DNA of 20,098 nucleotides from Limiplasma sp036652695 (GTDB taxonomy: Bacteria; Bacillota; Clostridia; Christensenellales; Aristaeellaceae), in contig JAVVVJ010000050.1 of NCBI GenBank assembly GCA_036652695.1, positions 1 through 20,098 on the forward strand, given 5' to 3'. This document shows positions 7,127 through 15,582 of the stretch, one piece after another. The translations under genes and the position numbers were made by a program. The notes under the pieces were generated by a model. It was given only the letters and a program-made list of their open reading frames with translations, searched no databases and was not told the DNA's origin. The stretch's first letter is position 1. Each line of letters opens with the position of its first letter.

Positions 7127-8797
7127 ATGGCAACGGATTTGGAAATTGCGCGGGGTGCAACCATGAGACCCATCGAGGAAATCGCGACGGAAGCGGGCTT
7201 CACGCCCGAAAGCCTAACGCCTTATGGCCGGTATATTGCCAAGGTTGATCCCAACGCCTATGCTCAGCTGCCGCGGCGCGCAAAGCTCGTGCTGGTAACG
7301 GCGATCAACCCCACCCCCGCTGGCGAGGGAAAAACCACCGTATCCGTCGCGCTGGCGGATGGCATGCGCCTCAACGGTCAAAATGCCATGCTCGCGCTGC
7401 GCGAGCCATCGCTTGGCCCGGTTTTTGGCATGAAGGGCGGCGCAACGGGCGGCGGCTATGCGCAGGTGCTGCCGATGGAAAATATCAACCTGCATTTTAC
7501 AGGCGACCTGCACGCCATCACAGCGGCGAACAACCTGCTGTGCGCAATGATTGATAACCACATCCAGCAAGGGAACGCGCTAGGCATTGACCCTAGGCGC
7601 GTGTGCTTTCGCCACTGCATGGATGTCAACGACCGCCAGCTGCGTCAGCTGGTGATTGGCCTAGGCGGTTCGCGCAACGGCACCCCGCGTGAGGACGGCT
7701 TTGATATCACCGCCGCCAGCGAAGTCATGGCGACCTTCTGCCTCGCCGCCGACCTCAGCGATCTCAAAGCGCGGCTTTCGCGCATCGTGGTTGCGCGCAC
7801 CTTTGCCGATCAGCCGGTAACGGCGGGCGATGTAAGCGCGGCGGGCGCGATGACCGCGCTTTTGCGCGACGCCCTGCGCCCCAACTTGGTGCAGAGCATT
7901 GATCACACGCCCTGCCTGATGCACGGCGGGCCATTTGCGAACATCGCGCACGGCTGCAACAGCGTCGCGGCTACTCGGCTTGCAATGCGCATGTCGGATT
8001 ACACCGTCACAGAGGCTGGCTTTGGCGCCGATCTAGGCGCGGAGAAGTTTTTGGATATCAAATGCCGCATGACCGGCTTATGGCCAAGCGTCATAGTGCT
8101 GGTGGCGACCATCCGCGCGCTCAAGCACCACGGCGGCGTGGAAAAGGGCGCCTATGCCGCGCCAAACCCCAACGCGCTCAAGGCGGGTATGCGTAATCTC
8201 TTTGCCCACATTCACAACATCAGCAGCGTATGGAAAACCCCGGTTGTGGTGGCGCTCAACCGCTTTGCCACCGATACGCCGGAGGAGCTGGCGCTGGTAA
8301 GCGGGCTGCTCGCGGAGCGCGGCGTGCCCTGCGCGCCTTGCAACGGCTGGGCTGAGGGCGGCCGCGGCACCACGGAGCTTGCGGCGCTGGTATGCCAAGC
8401 CGCCGATGAAAACCCCTGCCCCACGCCTAGCTACACCTACCCCGATGACGCGAGCCTACCCGAAAAAATCACCTTGATCGCCAAGCAAATCTATCACGCG
8501 GGCGAGGTAAGCTTTTCCACCGACGCGAAAAAAGCGCTGGATCAGCTGGAAAAGGAAGGCTGCGGCAGGCTTCCTGTGTGCATCGCCAAAACGCAGTATT
8601 CCATGAGTGACGATGCCGCGCTTCGCGGCGCGCCGGAGGGATACGCGCTCACCATCCGCAGTGCGCGGCTCAGCGCAGGCGCGGGCTTTGTGGTGGCATT
8701 CGCGGGCAGCATCATCGCCATGCCGGGTCTGCCCAAAGCGCCAGCCGCGCTGAACATCGATGTGGATGAAGCGGGCGAAATCGTGGGTCTGTTTTAA
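7127..8797 (+). CDS. fhs: Formate-tetrahydrofolate ligase
   Basis: The 556-residue cytoplasmic enzyme makes 10-formyltetrahydrofolate from formate, tetrahydrofolate and ATP. This feeds purine synthesis, formyl-Met-tRNA or, in acetogens, the methyl branch of the Wood-Ljungdahl pathway. The P-loop TPAGEGKTT is at 63-71, and the family stretches REPSLGPVFGMKGGATGGG, NLHFTGDLHAI and LMHGGPFANIAHGCNS are present. The C-terminal SAGAGFVVAFAGSIIAMPGLP is also family-like. Length is normal. AAGGGAGGT at 7112-7120 fixes the ATG at 7127 rather than the in-frame start 48 bp upstream. It is the first gene of a likely four-gene operon with an AsnC-type regulator 18 bp downstream. No other Wood-Ljungdahl gene is in the window, so an acetogenic role cannot be claimed. 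Confidence 0.97.
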   Translation: MATDLEIARGATMRPIEEIATEAGFTPESLTPYGRYIAKVDPNAYAQLPRRAKLVLVTAINPTPAGEGKTTVSVALADGMRLNGQNAMLALREPSLGPVFGMKGGATGGGYAQVLPMENINLHFTGDLHAITAANNLLCAMIDNHIQQGNALGIDPRRVCFRHCMDVNDRQLRQLVIGLGGSRNGTPREDGFDITAASEVMATFCLAADLSDLKARLSRIVVARTFADQPVTAGDVSAAGAMTALLRDALRPNLVQSIDHTPCLMHGGPFANIAHGCNSVAATRLAMRMSDYTVTEAGFGADLGAEKFLDIKCRMTGLWPSVIVLVATIRALKHHGGVEKGAYAAPNPNALKAGMRNLFAHIHNISSVWKTPVVVALNRFATDTPEELALVSGLLAERGVPCAPCNGWAEGGRGTTELAALVCQAADENPCPTPSYTYPDDASLPEKITLIAKQIYHAGEVSFSTDAKKALDQLEKEGCGRLPVCIAKTQYSMSDDAALRGAPEGYALTIRSARLSAGAGFVVAFAGSIIAMPGLPKAPAALNIDVDEAGEIVGLF

Positions 8798-8815
8798 AGA
8801 ATCGGAGGAATGTGC

Positions 8816-9307
8816 ATGCAGAATTTGCAGATGGAGCTGTTGCAGCTTTTAAAAGAAGATTGCCGCCTACCGTTGGAGCAGCTGGCCACCATGACCGGCG
8901 CAAGCCTCGAGGCTGTTGCGGACAGCATCCAAATCATGGAGAAAAGCGGCGTTATTTTGCGCTACTCGCCCGTAATCAATTGGGATAAAACCGACCGCGA
9001 GCGCGTAGAGGCAATGATTGAGGTGCGCGTAACCCCGCAGCGTGACCAAGGCTTTGACGCGATTGCCCAGCGAATTTACCGTTTCGACGAGGTCAAAACG
9101 GTGTATCTTATGAGCGGGGCATATGACCTGCTGTTGCTGGTGGAGGCGCACACCCTCAAGGAGCTGGCTTTCTTTGTAAGCACCAAGTTAAGCACGCTCG
9201 AAACCGTCACGGGTACAGCCACGCATTTCGTGCTCAAGCGCTATAAGAGCGATGGCATCGTCTTTGAGGGCGGAAGCGAAGATAAGAGGCTGGTGGTGAC
9301 CGCGTGA
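8816..9307 (+). CDS. alaR: Lrp/AsnC family regulator, AlaR-like
   Basis: The 163-residue protein has an N-terminal helix-turn-helix (about residues 1-55: LLQLLKEDCRLPLEQLATMTG followed by VADSIQIMEKSGVI) and a C-terminal RAM ligand-sensing domain with IEVRVTPQRDQGFDAIA, VYLMSGAYDLLLLVE and TATHFVLKRYK. Such proteins form octamers that sense amino acids. GGAGG (8804-8808) is seven bases from the ATG at 8816 and only one base from the ATG at 8810, so 8816 is the likely start. The stop overlaps the GTG start of the next gene, an aminotransferase. The pairing matches the alaR-alaT operon of Bacillus, which supports the symbol, but the effector here is inferred only from that context. Confidence 0.85.
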   Translation: MQNLQMELLQLLKEDCRLPLEQLATMTGASLEAVADSIQIMEKSGVILRYSPVINWDKTDRERVEAMIEVRVTPQRDQGFDAIAQRIYRFDEVKTVYLMSGAYDLLLLVEAHTLKELAFFVSTKLSTLETVTGTATHFVLKRYKSDGIVFEGGSEDKRLVVTA

Positions 9308-10488
9308 GTATCGATCCCATCCACTACATGAACCCAAGGATTGTGGAGGTTCCAAAATCGGGCATCCGCAAGTTTTTCGACGTTGCTCAAACCATGCCGG
9401 ACGCCATTTCCCTAGGCGTTGGCGAGCCGGATTTCGTAACCCCTTACCATATCCGCAACGCAGCCATCAACAGCATTCTGGACGGCGAAACGGCATATAC
9501 CAGCAACTGGGGGCTTCTGGCTTTGCGTGAGGAAATCGCGCGCTACCTGCAAGAACGCTATCATCTGCGCTACGATCCCAAAACGGAAATTCTAGCGACT
9601 GTGGGCGCAAGCGAGGGGATTGATCTGGCGCTTCGCGTGCTGGTAAAGCCCGGCGATGAGGTGCTCGTGCCGGAGCCGAGCTATGTAAGCTACGCGCCGG
9701 GCGTCATCTTCGCGGGCGGCGTGCCGGTACCGGTGCGGACATTCGCGGAAAATGGCTTCGTGCTGACCCCGGAGGCTGTACGGGCAGCCGTCACCTCCAA
9801 AACGAAGGCCATCATCCTCCCCTACCCCAACAATCCCACAGGTGCGGTGCTTGGGGGCGAGGCGCTACAGGGGCTTAGGGATGCCTTTGTGGAAAACGAC
9901 CTCATCGTTATCAGCGATGAAATCTATTCCGAGCTGTGCTATAGCGCCACGGGGCATGTGAGCATCGCGAGCCTGCCCGGGATGCAGGAGCGCACCATCT
10001 TGCTCAACGGCTTCAGCAAGGCCTTTGCCATGACTGGCTGGCGCATGGGCTATGTGTGCGCGCCGCCCGCCTTTACCGATGTGATGTATAAGATTCACCA
10101 GTATACCATCCTCTGCGCACCGCGTCAGGGGCAGGTAGCGGCGCTGGAAGCGCTGCGGCAGGGGCGTGAGGACAACTATGCCGATATCGCGCGCATGCGG
10201 CAGAGCTACGATCAACGCCGCCGGCTTATGGTGAAGGCATTTCGGGATATGGGTCTTGCATGTTTTGAGCCGCTTGGCGCGTTCTATGTATTCCCAAGCA
10301 TTGCGTGTACCGGCCTGACCAGCGAGGAATTCTGCCAGCGCTTGCTTCGCGAAAAAGAAGTGGTGGCCGTGCCCGGCACAGCCTTTGGCGCGTGTGGGGA
10401 GGGGCATATCCGCTGTTGCTATGCTACCGCGCTGGACAAGCTAAGCGAGGCGCTCAAGCGCATGACGGACTTTGTGCAAACCCTGTAA
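9304..10488 (+). CDS. alaT: Class I/II aminotransferase, AlaT-like
   Basis: The 394-residue PLP enzyme transfers an amino group between an amino acid and a 2-oxo acid. SLGVGEPDF, the substrate-binding NNPTG (176-180), SDEIYSEL with the PLP-contacting Asp at D205, the PLP lysine K239 in SKAFAMTGWRMGY, and the C-terminal HIRCCYA with the carboxylate-binding Arg are all present. It fits the aspartate/alanine aminotransferase subgroup (PatA, AlaT). The GTG at 9304 overlaps the upstream TGA as GTGA, which suggests translational coupling. An ATG at 9328 is an alternative but has no ribosome binding site. Coupling to an AlaR-like regulator suggests alanine-pyruvate exchange; aromatic or aspartate substrates cannot be excluded. 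Confidence 0.9.
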   Translation: MSIDPIHYMNPRIVEVPKSGIRKFFDVAQTMPDAISLGVGEPDFVTPYHIRNAAINSILDGETAYTSNWGLLALREEIARYLQERYHLRYDPKTEILATVGASEGIDLALRVLVKPGDEVLVPEPSYVSYAPGVIFAGGVPVPVRTFAENGFVLTPEAVRAAVTSKTKAIILPYPNNPTGAVLGGEALQGLRDAFVENDLIVISDEIYSELCYSATGHVSIASLPGMQERTILLNGFSKAFAMTGWRMGYVCAPPAFTDVMYKIHQYTILCAPRQGQVAALEALRQGREDNYADIARMRQSYDQRRRLMVKAFRDMGLACFEPLGAFYVFPSIACTGLTSEEFCQRLLREKEVVAVPGTAFGACGEGHIRCCYATALDKLSEALKRMTDFVQTL

Positions 10489-10505
10489 AAAATCGGAGGT
10501 AATCC

Positions 10506-11669
10506 ATGAGTAAAAAGCTGCTTTCCTGGTTCCTGGTACTGTCGATGTGCCTCACGCTTTGTGCCCTTTCCATTGCGGAAGAGGATAACGAAGAGGTATC
10601 GATCACCATCTTTGACAAGGATGGCGAAGCGACCACCGATGACGTAGCGCCCACGCCTGCGCCGGTGGATAAGTCCGCGCCCGTCCATCAGGCGGATGGC
10701 TCCATTCTGATCACGATGTCCTTCACGGGTGACGTGACGATCGGCGGCAATACGCAGGCCAGCGGAACTTCGATCTTTGAAAAGGAGCTGAAAAAGCAGA
10801 AGGGTGACATCAACTTTCCCTTCCGCAACGTCAAGGCCATTTTGGAGACCGACGACCTGACGATGGTCAACTTTGAAAGCACGTTGACCTCATCGGGCAA
10901 AAACCGCGACAAGCTGGAAAACGACTACCTATTCCGCGCTGATCCCAGCTATGTGAAGATGCTCCTTGACAACGGTATCGAATCGGTATCGTTGGAAAAC
11001 AACCACGTGCTGGACATGGGCGAGGAAGGTCTTGCTGAAACCAAGCGGACGCTGAGCAACGCGGGCGTGCTGTATTCCTGCGAGGCTGAACCGTCCATCA
11101 CAACGGTGGCGGGCGTCAAGCTCGGCTGCCTAGCCTACCAAACCTTTGGTGGAAGACACGATGAGCTCATTGGTAAAATTCCAAACGATATTCAGGCGCT
11201 GCGCGATCAGGGCTGCGAAATCGTGATTGTGAGCTTCCATTGGGGCGATGAGACGGATTATAAGCCCAATGATAACCAGGTGCGTCTGGGGCATGCCACA
11301 GTGGATGCGGGCGCTGATCTGGTCATTGGTCACCATAGCCACCGCATCAACCCCATTGAGCTGTATAATGGCAAATATATTTGCTATTCGCTGGGCAATT
11401 TCAGCTTTGCGGGCAACAACAAGCCTAAGGACATGTCCACCTTTATCTTTCAGATCAAGATGCGCGTGAAGGATGGCGTGGTTAGCAACGACCAAATCAA
11501 GATCATCCCCTGCCGAATCTCCAGCCGAAAGGATTATAACGACTTTGCGCCCACCCCCTACGATAAGGGCGAGAATATTGAAGCCGTCATCCGCACGCTG
11601 CGCGACAACGGCAAGAACCTCGAATATGCGCTGACGGATTACCCCCTCGTGTGGCTAGGCGAGGAATAA
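10506..11669 (+). CDS. Secreted CapA family (PGA_cap) metallophosphatase-fold protein
   Basis: The 387-residue protein starts with a signal peptide (MSKKLLSWFLVLSMCLTLCA, cleavage likely after about residue 24), followed by an acidic, proline-rich linker. From about residue 68 it has the CapA domain: FTGDVTIG (73-80), NFESTL (122-127), ENNHVLDMGEEGL, FHWGDE (244-249) and GHHSHR (275-280) with ICYSLGNFSF. These Asp, Asn and His residues match the metal site of the calcineurin-like fold. CapA proteins take part in poly-gamma-glutamate synthesis, but many stand-alone relatives have unknown substrates, and no capB or capC is nearby. GGAGGT at 10495-10500 fixes the start, 17 bp after alaT. It is probably the last gene of the fhs operon. 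Confidence 0.88.
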   Translation: MSKKLLSWFLVLSMCLTLCALSIAEEDNEEVSITIFDKDGEATTDDVAPTPAPVDKSAPVHQADGSILITMSFTGDVTIGGNTQASGTSIFEKELKKQKGDINFPFRNVKAILETDDLTMVNFESTLTSSGKNRDKLENDYLFRADPSYVKMLLDNGIESVSLENNHVLDMGEEGLAETKRTLSNAGVLYSCEAEPSITTVAGVKLGCLAYQTFGGRHDELIGKIPNDIQALRDQGCEIVIVSFHWGDETDYKPNDNQVRLGHATVDAGADLVIGHHSHRINPIELYNGKYICYSLGNFSFAGNNKPKDMSTFIFQIKMRVKDGVVSNDQIKIIPCRISSRKDYNDFAPTPYDKGENIEAVIRTLRDNGKNLEYALTDYPLVWLGEE

Positions 11670-11709
11670 CGGGGCGTTGAGCCGCACCGCCTCCTCCATT
11701 TTTGTATAC

Positions 11710-11751
11710 CGCAATGCCGGGCGATCTTCATCGCCCGGCATTGCGTTTTTT
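11710..11751 (+). terminator. Strong Rho-independent terminator of the fhs-capA operon
   Basis: A perfect 16-bp stem (CGCAATGCCGGGCGAT, 11710-11725, with 11730-11745) has a CTTC tetraloop and is followed by six T (11746-11751). It lies between the converging capA-like gene and glmS. GTATAC at 11704-11709 partly overlaps its left edge. For glmS, only a weak 4-bp hairpin (11760-11776) followed by TTTT on the minus strand is visible. Confidence 0.93.
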
Positions 11752-11790
11752 AAAACCCCCGCGCTTTAAGAACGCGCCGTATCCCATCCA

Positions 11791-13626
11791 TTATTCGACC
11801 GTTACGCTCTTGGCTAGGTTGCGCGGCTTATCCACGTCGCACCCGCGCGCAACCGCCATGCAGTACGCAAAGAGCTGCAAGGGGATCACCGCAAGCAGCG
11901 GGGCGAGCAGGTCATCGCAGTCAGGGATGGCAATCACCTCGTCAACGCGGCCTTCCAGCTTTGCCGTCAAGCTTTGGCGGCATATGGCAATGACGCGCGC
12001 ACCACGGGAGGCAACCTCGTTGAGGTTGCTCATGACCTTGTCAAAAAGCGCGGGCTGGGTGATGGTAGCCACCACAAGCCGCCCCTCCTGCAGCAGCGCA
12101 ATCGGACCGTGCTTAAGCTCGCCTGCGGCATAGGCCTCGCTGAAAATATAGCTGACTTCCTTGAGCTTGAGGGCTGCCTCCATCGAAAGTGCATAGTCCA
12201 TACCCCGCCCCACGAAAAAGACATGCTTTTTTTGGCTGGCGGTGCTGGCAAGGCGCTGTAGCTGCGCCTCGGTCTGCAAAGCCTGCTCGGCCTTCTGTGG
12301 CAAGGCGCGCAGCTCCTCAAGGAGCGCGGCGGCTCGCTCGGCGGCTAGCACGCCGCGCTGCTCGCCTAGCGCAATGGCAAGCAACAGCATCACCTCCGCC
12401 TGCGTCATGTAGGCCTTGGTGCTCGCGACGGCAATTTCCGGCCCAGCGTAGGTGTATAGGACGTTCGCGTCCCCTACCTCGCGCACGATGCTCGAACCAA
12501 CGACGTTGCAAATGGCAAGCACGCGCGCGCCGCGCCGCTTCGCCTCGCGCAGGGCGGCTAAGGTATCGGCGGTTTCGCCGCTCTGCGATACGGCAATGAA
12601 CAGCTCATGCTCGCCAATGATGGGATCGCGATAGCGGTACTCACTAGCAATATCAACCTCCACCGGCAGGCGAGCGAGCTTCTCAATGGCATATTTGCCA
12701 AGCACCGCCGCATGGTAGGCCGTGCCGCAGGCCACAAGGCTCACCTTGCGAAGCTGTGCCACCTCCTGCGGCGAAAGCGCAAGCCATGCGTGCCGCCCCT
12801 CCCCGCACTGTGCGCGCGGCGTAAAGGTGCGCTGCAAGGCAGCTGGCTGCTCATGGATTTCCTTGAGCATATAATGTGCGTAGCCGCCCTTTTCAGCGCT
12901 GGATAAATCCCAATCCACATGGAAAACCGCACGCTCGCAGCTCTTGCCATACGCATCAAAGACACTCACGCCATGGCGATCCAAAACGCCGATCTCCTTG
13001 TCCTGTAAAAAAATCACGTCGCGCGTATGGCTCAACAGCGCGGGAATATCGGAAGCGATAAAGCCCTCGCCCTTCTTCGCGCCAATGACCAGCGGGCTAT
13101 CGTGGCGCGCGCAGTAAAGCACTCCCGGCTCGCGGGCGCACACGACGCCAAGCGCATAGCTTCCCTCCAGCATGCCCATGGCGCGGATGAGGGCACGCTT
13201 CATATCGCCCTCGTAAAGGGATTGAAGCAGATGTGCCACAACCTCCGTATCGGTTTGGCTCACAAAGCGCGCCCCTACCGATTTCAAATGGCGGCGCAGA
13301 GCCTCGTGGTTTTCGATGATGCCGTTATGCACAACCGCGATGTCGCCCTTCACATCGGTATGGGGATGCGCGTTGAGATCGCTTGGTTCGCCATGCGTGG
13401 CCCAGCGCGTATGCCCGATGCCGACATTGCCCTCCAACGGCTCGCGCGAAAGCAGCCCCTCCAAATTTTCAAGCCGTCCCTTTGCCTTGCGCACATTGAT
13501 CCTGCCACTTTGATCAATAATGGCAACGCCAGCGCTATCATAGCCGCGGTAGGAAAGTCGCTCCAGCCCATCCATCAAAATGGAAGACGCCTGTTGATTG
13601 CCAATATAGCCAACAATGCCGCACAT
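11791..13626 (-). CDS. glmS: Glutamine-fructose-6-phosphate aminotransferase (isomerizing)
   Basis: The 611-residue enzyme converts fructose-6-phosphate and glutamine to glucosamine-6-phosphate, the first step of UDP-GlcNAc and peptidoglycan precursor synthesis. It starts MCGIVGYIG with the nucleophile Cys2 of the glutaminase domain, followed by YRGYDSAG, GIGHTRWATHGEPS and VVHNGIIENH. Two SIS sugar-isomerase domains follow (VACGTAYHAA, SQSGETADT, GRGMDYALSMEAALKLKEVSYI), and it ends KSVTVE with the conserved lysine. Length is normal. GGGAGGG precedes the ATG on the minus strand. Only 57 bp separate it from spoIIQ, so there is no room for the glmS ribozyme found upstream in many Firmicutes, and I see none. 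Confidence 0.98.
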   Translation of the reverse strand: MCGIVGYIGNQQASSILMDGLERLSYRGYDSAGVAIIDQSGRINVRKAKGRLENLEGLLSREPLEGNVGIGHTRWATHGEPSDLNAHPHTDVKGDIAVVHNGIIENHEALRRHLKSVGARFVSQTDTEVVAHLLQSLYEGDMKRALIRAMGMLEGSYALGVVCAREPGVLYCARHDSPLVIGAKKGEGFIASDIPALLSHTRDVIFLQDKEIGVLDRHGVSVFDAYGKSCERAVFHVDWDLSSAEKGGYAHYMLKEIHEQPAALQRTFTPRAQCGEGRHAWLALSPQEVAQLRKVSLVACGTAYHAAVLGKYAIEKLARLPVEVDIASEYRYRDPIIGEHELFIAVSQSGETADTLAALREAKRRGARVLAICNVVGSSIVREVGDANVLYTYAGPEIAVASTKAYMTQAEVMLLLAIALGEQRGVLAAERAAALLEELRALPQKAEQALQTEAQLQRLASTASQKKHVFFVGRGMDYALSMEAALKLKEVSYIFSEAYAAGELKHGPIALLQEGRLVVATITQPALFDKVMSNLNEVASRGARVIAICRQSLTAKLEGRVDEVIAIPDCDDLLAPLLAVIPLQLFAYCMAVARGCDVDKPRNLAKSVTVE

Positions 13627-13665
13627 AGGAATCCCTCCCGAGTATATTGTTTTGTAACGTCATGT

Positions 13666-13694
13666 AATGTATCATGATGTTCTTTATTTGTCAA
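13666..13694 (-). promoter_or_regulatory. Sigma-A promoter of glmS overlapping the end of spoIIQ
   Basis: On the minus strand TTGACA (13694-13689) and TACATT (13671-13666) are 17 bp apart. The -35 lies across the last sense codons of spoIIQ (Val-Asp-Lys-stop, GTTGACAAATAA). It would let glmS be expressed in growing cells independently of the sporulation genes upstream. Confidence 0.7.
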
Positions 13695-14388
13695 CGCCTA
13701 AAAACAAGCCCAAAGGATCAATGGCTTTGCCGTTGTGAAAGACCTCCAAATGCAAATGCGGCAGCGCGTCGCGCTCAGCGAGCACGCCGCTGCCCACATG
13801 GCCGATGGTCTGCCCCTGCGCTACAGGGTCACTTTGTTTTACGTAGCTCGCGTCGCTAAGCCCCGCATAGAGGCTCTCATAGCCGTTTTGGTGATCGATG
13901 CGCACGCAAAGGCCAAGCTCGTTATCTTGCCACACGCCGCGCACTGTGCCGCTGGCGCAGGCGGTCACCACGGCGCCAAAGTCGGTTTGCAAATCAATGC
14001 CCGGATGGATCATCCACATCTTGGTCTGCGGAAAAAACTGCGGCTCGGCATCGCTGAACGCACGATCGGTAAAGCCTGCCACGGGCTGAACAAAGCGGTA
14101 GGGCGCGGCGGTGGGAACCGTGACAGCCGCGTTTTGGCTGCGCACAAGCTCCCGCGCCTGCGCAAGCGTCTGCGCATCCTGCATACCGGCGGCACTCTGC
14201 GCATCCTCCTGCCGCGCGGCAGAAAGCGGCTCTTCCTGCTCGTCCCGCAGGTGAAAAGTGTAAAAGGCGCTTAACACGATCACCAACACGCACACGCCAA
14301 GCACCACATAAAAGCCCTGTTTCTCCATAAGGCGGTCATAGCGGCTGTACGCGCGCTTCACGCCTTGCCAAAAGCGGCTATTCTGCAT
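13684..14388 (-). CDS. spoIIQ: M23/LytM family protein, SpoIIQ-like sporulation protein
   Basis: The 234-residue protein has a short cytoplasmic N terminus, one membrane segment (about 26-45), a low-complexity linker and a C-terminal LytM domain. HPGID (H128, D132) and HLHLEV (H211, H213) supply a complete zinc and catalytic set, as I recall for clostridial SpoIIQ and unlike the degenerate B. subtilis protein. In the family, SpoIIQ sits in the forespore membrane and binds SpoIIIAH of the mother cell to build the engulfment and feeding channel. Its place directly after spoIID supports this over a vegetative endopeptidase. GGAGGG (14400-14395) supports the ATG at 14388; the longer upstream reading lacks a site. 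A sigma-F-like promoter lies just upstream. Confidence 0.85.
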   Translation of the reverse strand: MQNSRFWQGVKRAYSRYDRLMEKQGFYVVLGVCVLVIVLSAFYTFHLRDEQEEPLSAARQEDAQSAAGMQDAQTLAQARELVRSQNAAVTVPTAAPYRFVQPVAGFTDRAFSDAEPQFFPQTKMWMIHPGIDLQTDFGAVVTACASGTVRGVWQDNELGLCVRIDHQNGYESLYAGLSDASYVKQSDPVAQGQTIGHVGSGVLAERDALPHLHLEVFHNGKAIDPLGLFLGVDK

Positions 14389-14405
14389 ACAAATCCCTCC
14401 GAGGG

Positions 14406-14435
14406 TACCATTCCCTAACGAGGCATGAAGTATGC
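14406..14435 (-). promoter_or_regulatory. Candidate sigma-F promoter of spoIIQ
   Basis: On the minus strand GCATA (14435-14431), a 15-bp spacer and GGGAATGGTA (14415-14406) fit the published B. subtilis sigma-F pattern GywTA-N15-GgnrAnAnTw, with all five -35 positions and all but one specified -10 position matching. In B. subtilis spoIIQ is a sigma-F gene. The -10 ends only five bases before the ribosome binding site, so the leader would be very short. Confidence 0.55.
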
Positions 14436-14446
14436 GGAGCGCTTTT

Positions 14447-15565
14447 TCAGCGTTCTTGAAGCGTTGTGCCCGGGTAATAATGTGCGAGCACGGCGCGATA
14501 ATCGGCGCCATTCGCCGCCATGCTGTTCGCACCTACTTGACTCATGCCCACGCCGTGCCCATAGCCGCGCTGATGAAAAACAAGCTTCTCGCTGTCCGCA
14601 GAAAGGGTAAACCAAGTGCTGCGCAATCCAAGCGCCGCGCGAAATACCGTAGCCGCTATCTCTTTGCCGTTCACCAGCACGCTTCGCACGCGGCCGGTGG
14701 GCGTATACTCCCCAATGGTCAAGGTCTGCCGCAGTTGCTCCGCCGTCAGCTTCATCCCCGGCATGGCGGCGTTCAGCAAATTCGCAGCCTCCGCAAAGGA
14801 AAAGCTGCTATCGGCATAGAAGCCGCGCGCGCCTTCCTCCCCGGCGCTGTCCACACTTACCAGATAAGGCAGGCTTTGGGAAAACACGGTTGCGACGTCC
14901 TCGGTTTTGCCGCCGCTGATGGCATGGTACATCACCGTAATCGGCTTGTTTTGGTAGGTGAGCAGCTCGTCCCTCGTTTGCTGCACGGCCTGCACAATGC
15001 GCTCACGGTACACGCTGTATTCCTTGCCCCAGTTTTCCTTGCATTCCCCCACAGACGCATACCCTTGACAATGCGCACTATCCGTGCAAATATCCGCGCT
15101 TTCATGCTCGCTACAGCCGCCCTGCTCCATTTGCCACAAAGCACGCGTGCGTGCAGCCACCGCCTGCGCCTTGAGCGCTTCCAAATGATAGGCGGCGGGC
15201 ATTTCCGCCGCCACCACGCCGCAAACATAGCTTTCCAGCGGCATTTGCACCATCGTGTTTTCCCGCGCAAGATACACGTTCAGCATCCGTTCCTCATGCG
15301 TTTCTAGCTTTGCAAGCTTCTTCGCATCCTCGTCCATGCCATCCTCAGGCAATGTTTCCGCGCCCTGCGCGCTTAACTGCGCGGGCAACCAAAGCGTCAT
15401 CACCCGGCTCAGCCGTGAGGGCAGCAGCACGCGCGCCTGCCACATCGGCGTTTCTAGGTCCTTTACTTGCTGCACGGTCATGGGCGCGCCGAGCATTTTC
15501 CATAGGAGCACTAGCAGCAATAGCAGTGCCGAAAGCCATACCGGTGGCCAGCCATGTTTCTTCAT
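14447..15565 (-). CDS. spoIID: Stage II sporulation protein D (SpoIID), lytic transglycosylase
   Basis: The 372-residue protein is membrane-anchored (hydrophobic segment about 8-26) and would cut glycan strands of septal peptidoglycan during engulfment, together with SpoIIM and SpoIIP. LESYVCGVVAAEMPA (110-124) carries the catalytic Glu, E121. ALKAQAVAARTRA, DICTDSAHCQGY (158-169) with the Cys/His metal-site residues, AISGGKTED and the C-terminal GYGHGVGMSQVGA are the SpoIID signatures. GGGGGG at 15577-15572 favours the ATG at 15565; an in-frame ATG at 15571 directly abuts it. It is followed after 58 bp by spoIIQ on the same strand, an arrangement I recall from clostridia. Confidence 0.95.
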   Translation of the reverse strand: MKKHGWPPVWLSALLLLLVLLWKMLGAPMTVQQVKDLETPMWQARVLLPSRLSRVMTLWLPAQLSAQGAETLPEDGMDEDAKKLAKLETHEERMLNVYLARENTMVQMPLESYVCGVVAAEMPAAYHLEALKAQAVAARTRALWQMEQGGCSEHESADICTDSAHCQGYASVGECKENWGKEYSVYRERIVQAVQQTRDELLTYQNKPITVMYHAISGGKTEDVATVFSQSLPYLVSVDSAGEEGARGFYADSSFSFAEAANLLNAAMPGMKLTAEQLRQTLTIGEYTPTGRVRSVLVNGKEIAATVFRAALGLRSTWFTLSADSEKLVFHQRGYGHGVGMSQVGANSMAANGADYRAVLAHYYPGTTLQER

Positions 15566-15582
15566 ACGCATCCCCCCAAAAC

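Noticed and set aside
13627..13683. glmS ribozyme in the glmS leader.
   Set aside because: The 57-bp gap is too short for the ribozyme and none of its conserved core is visible.
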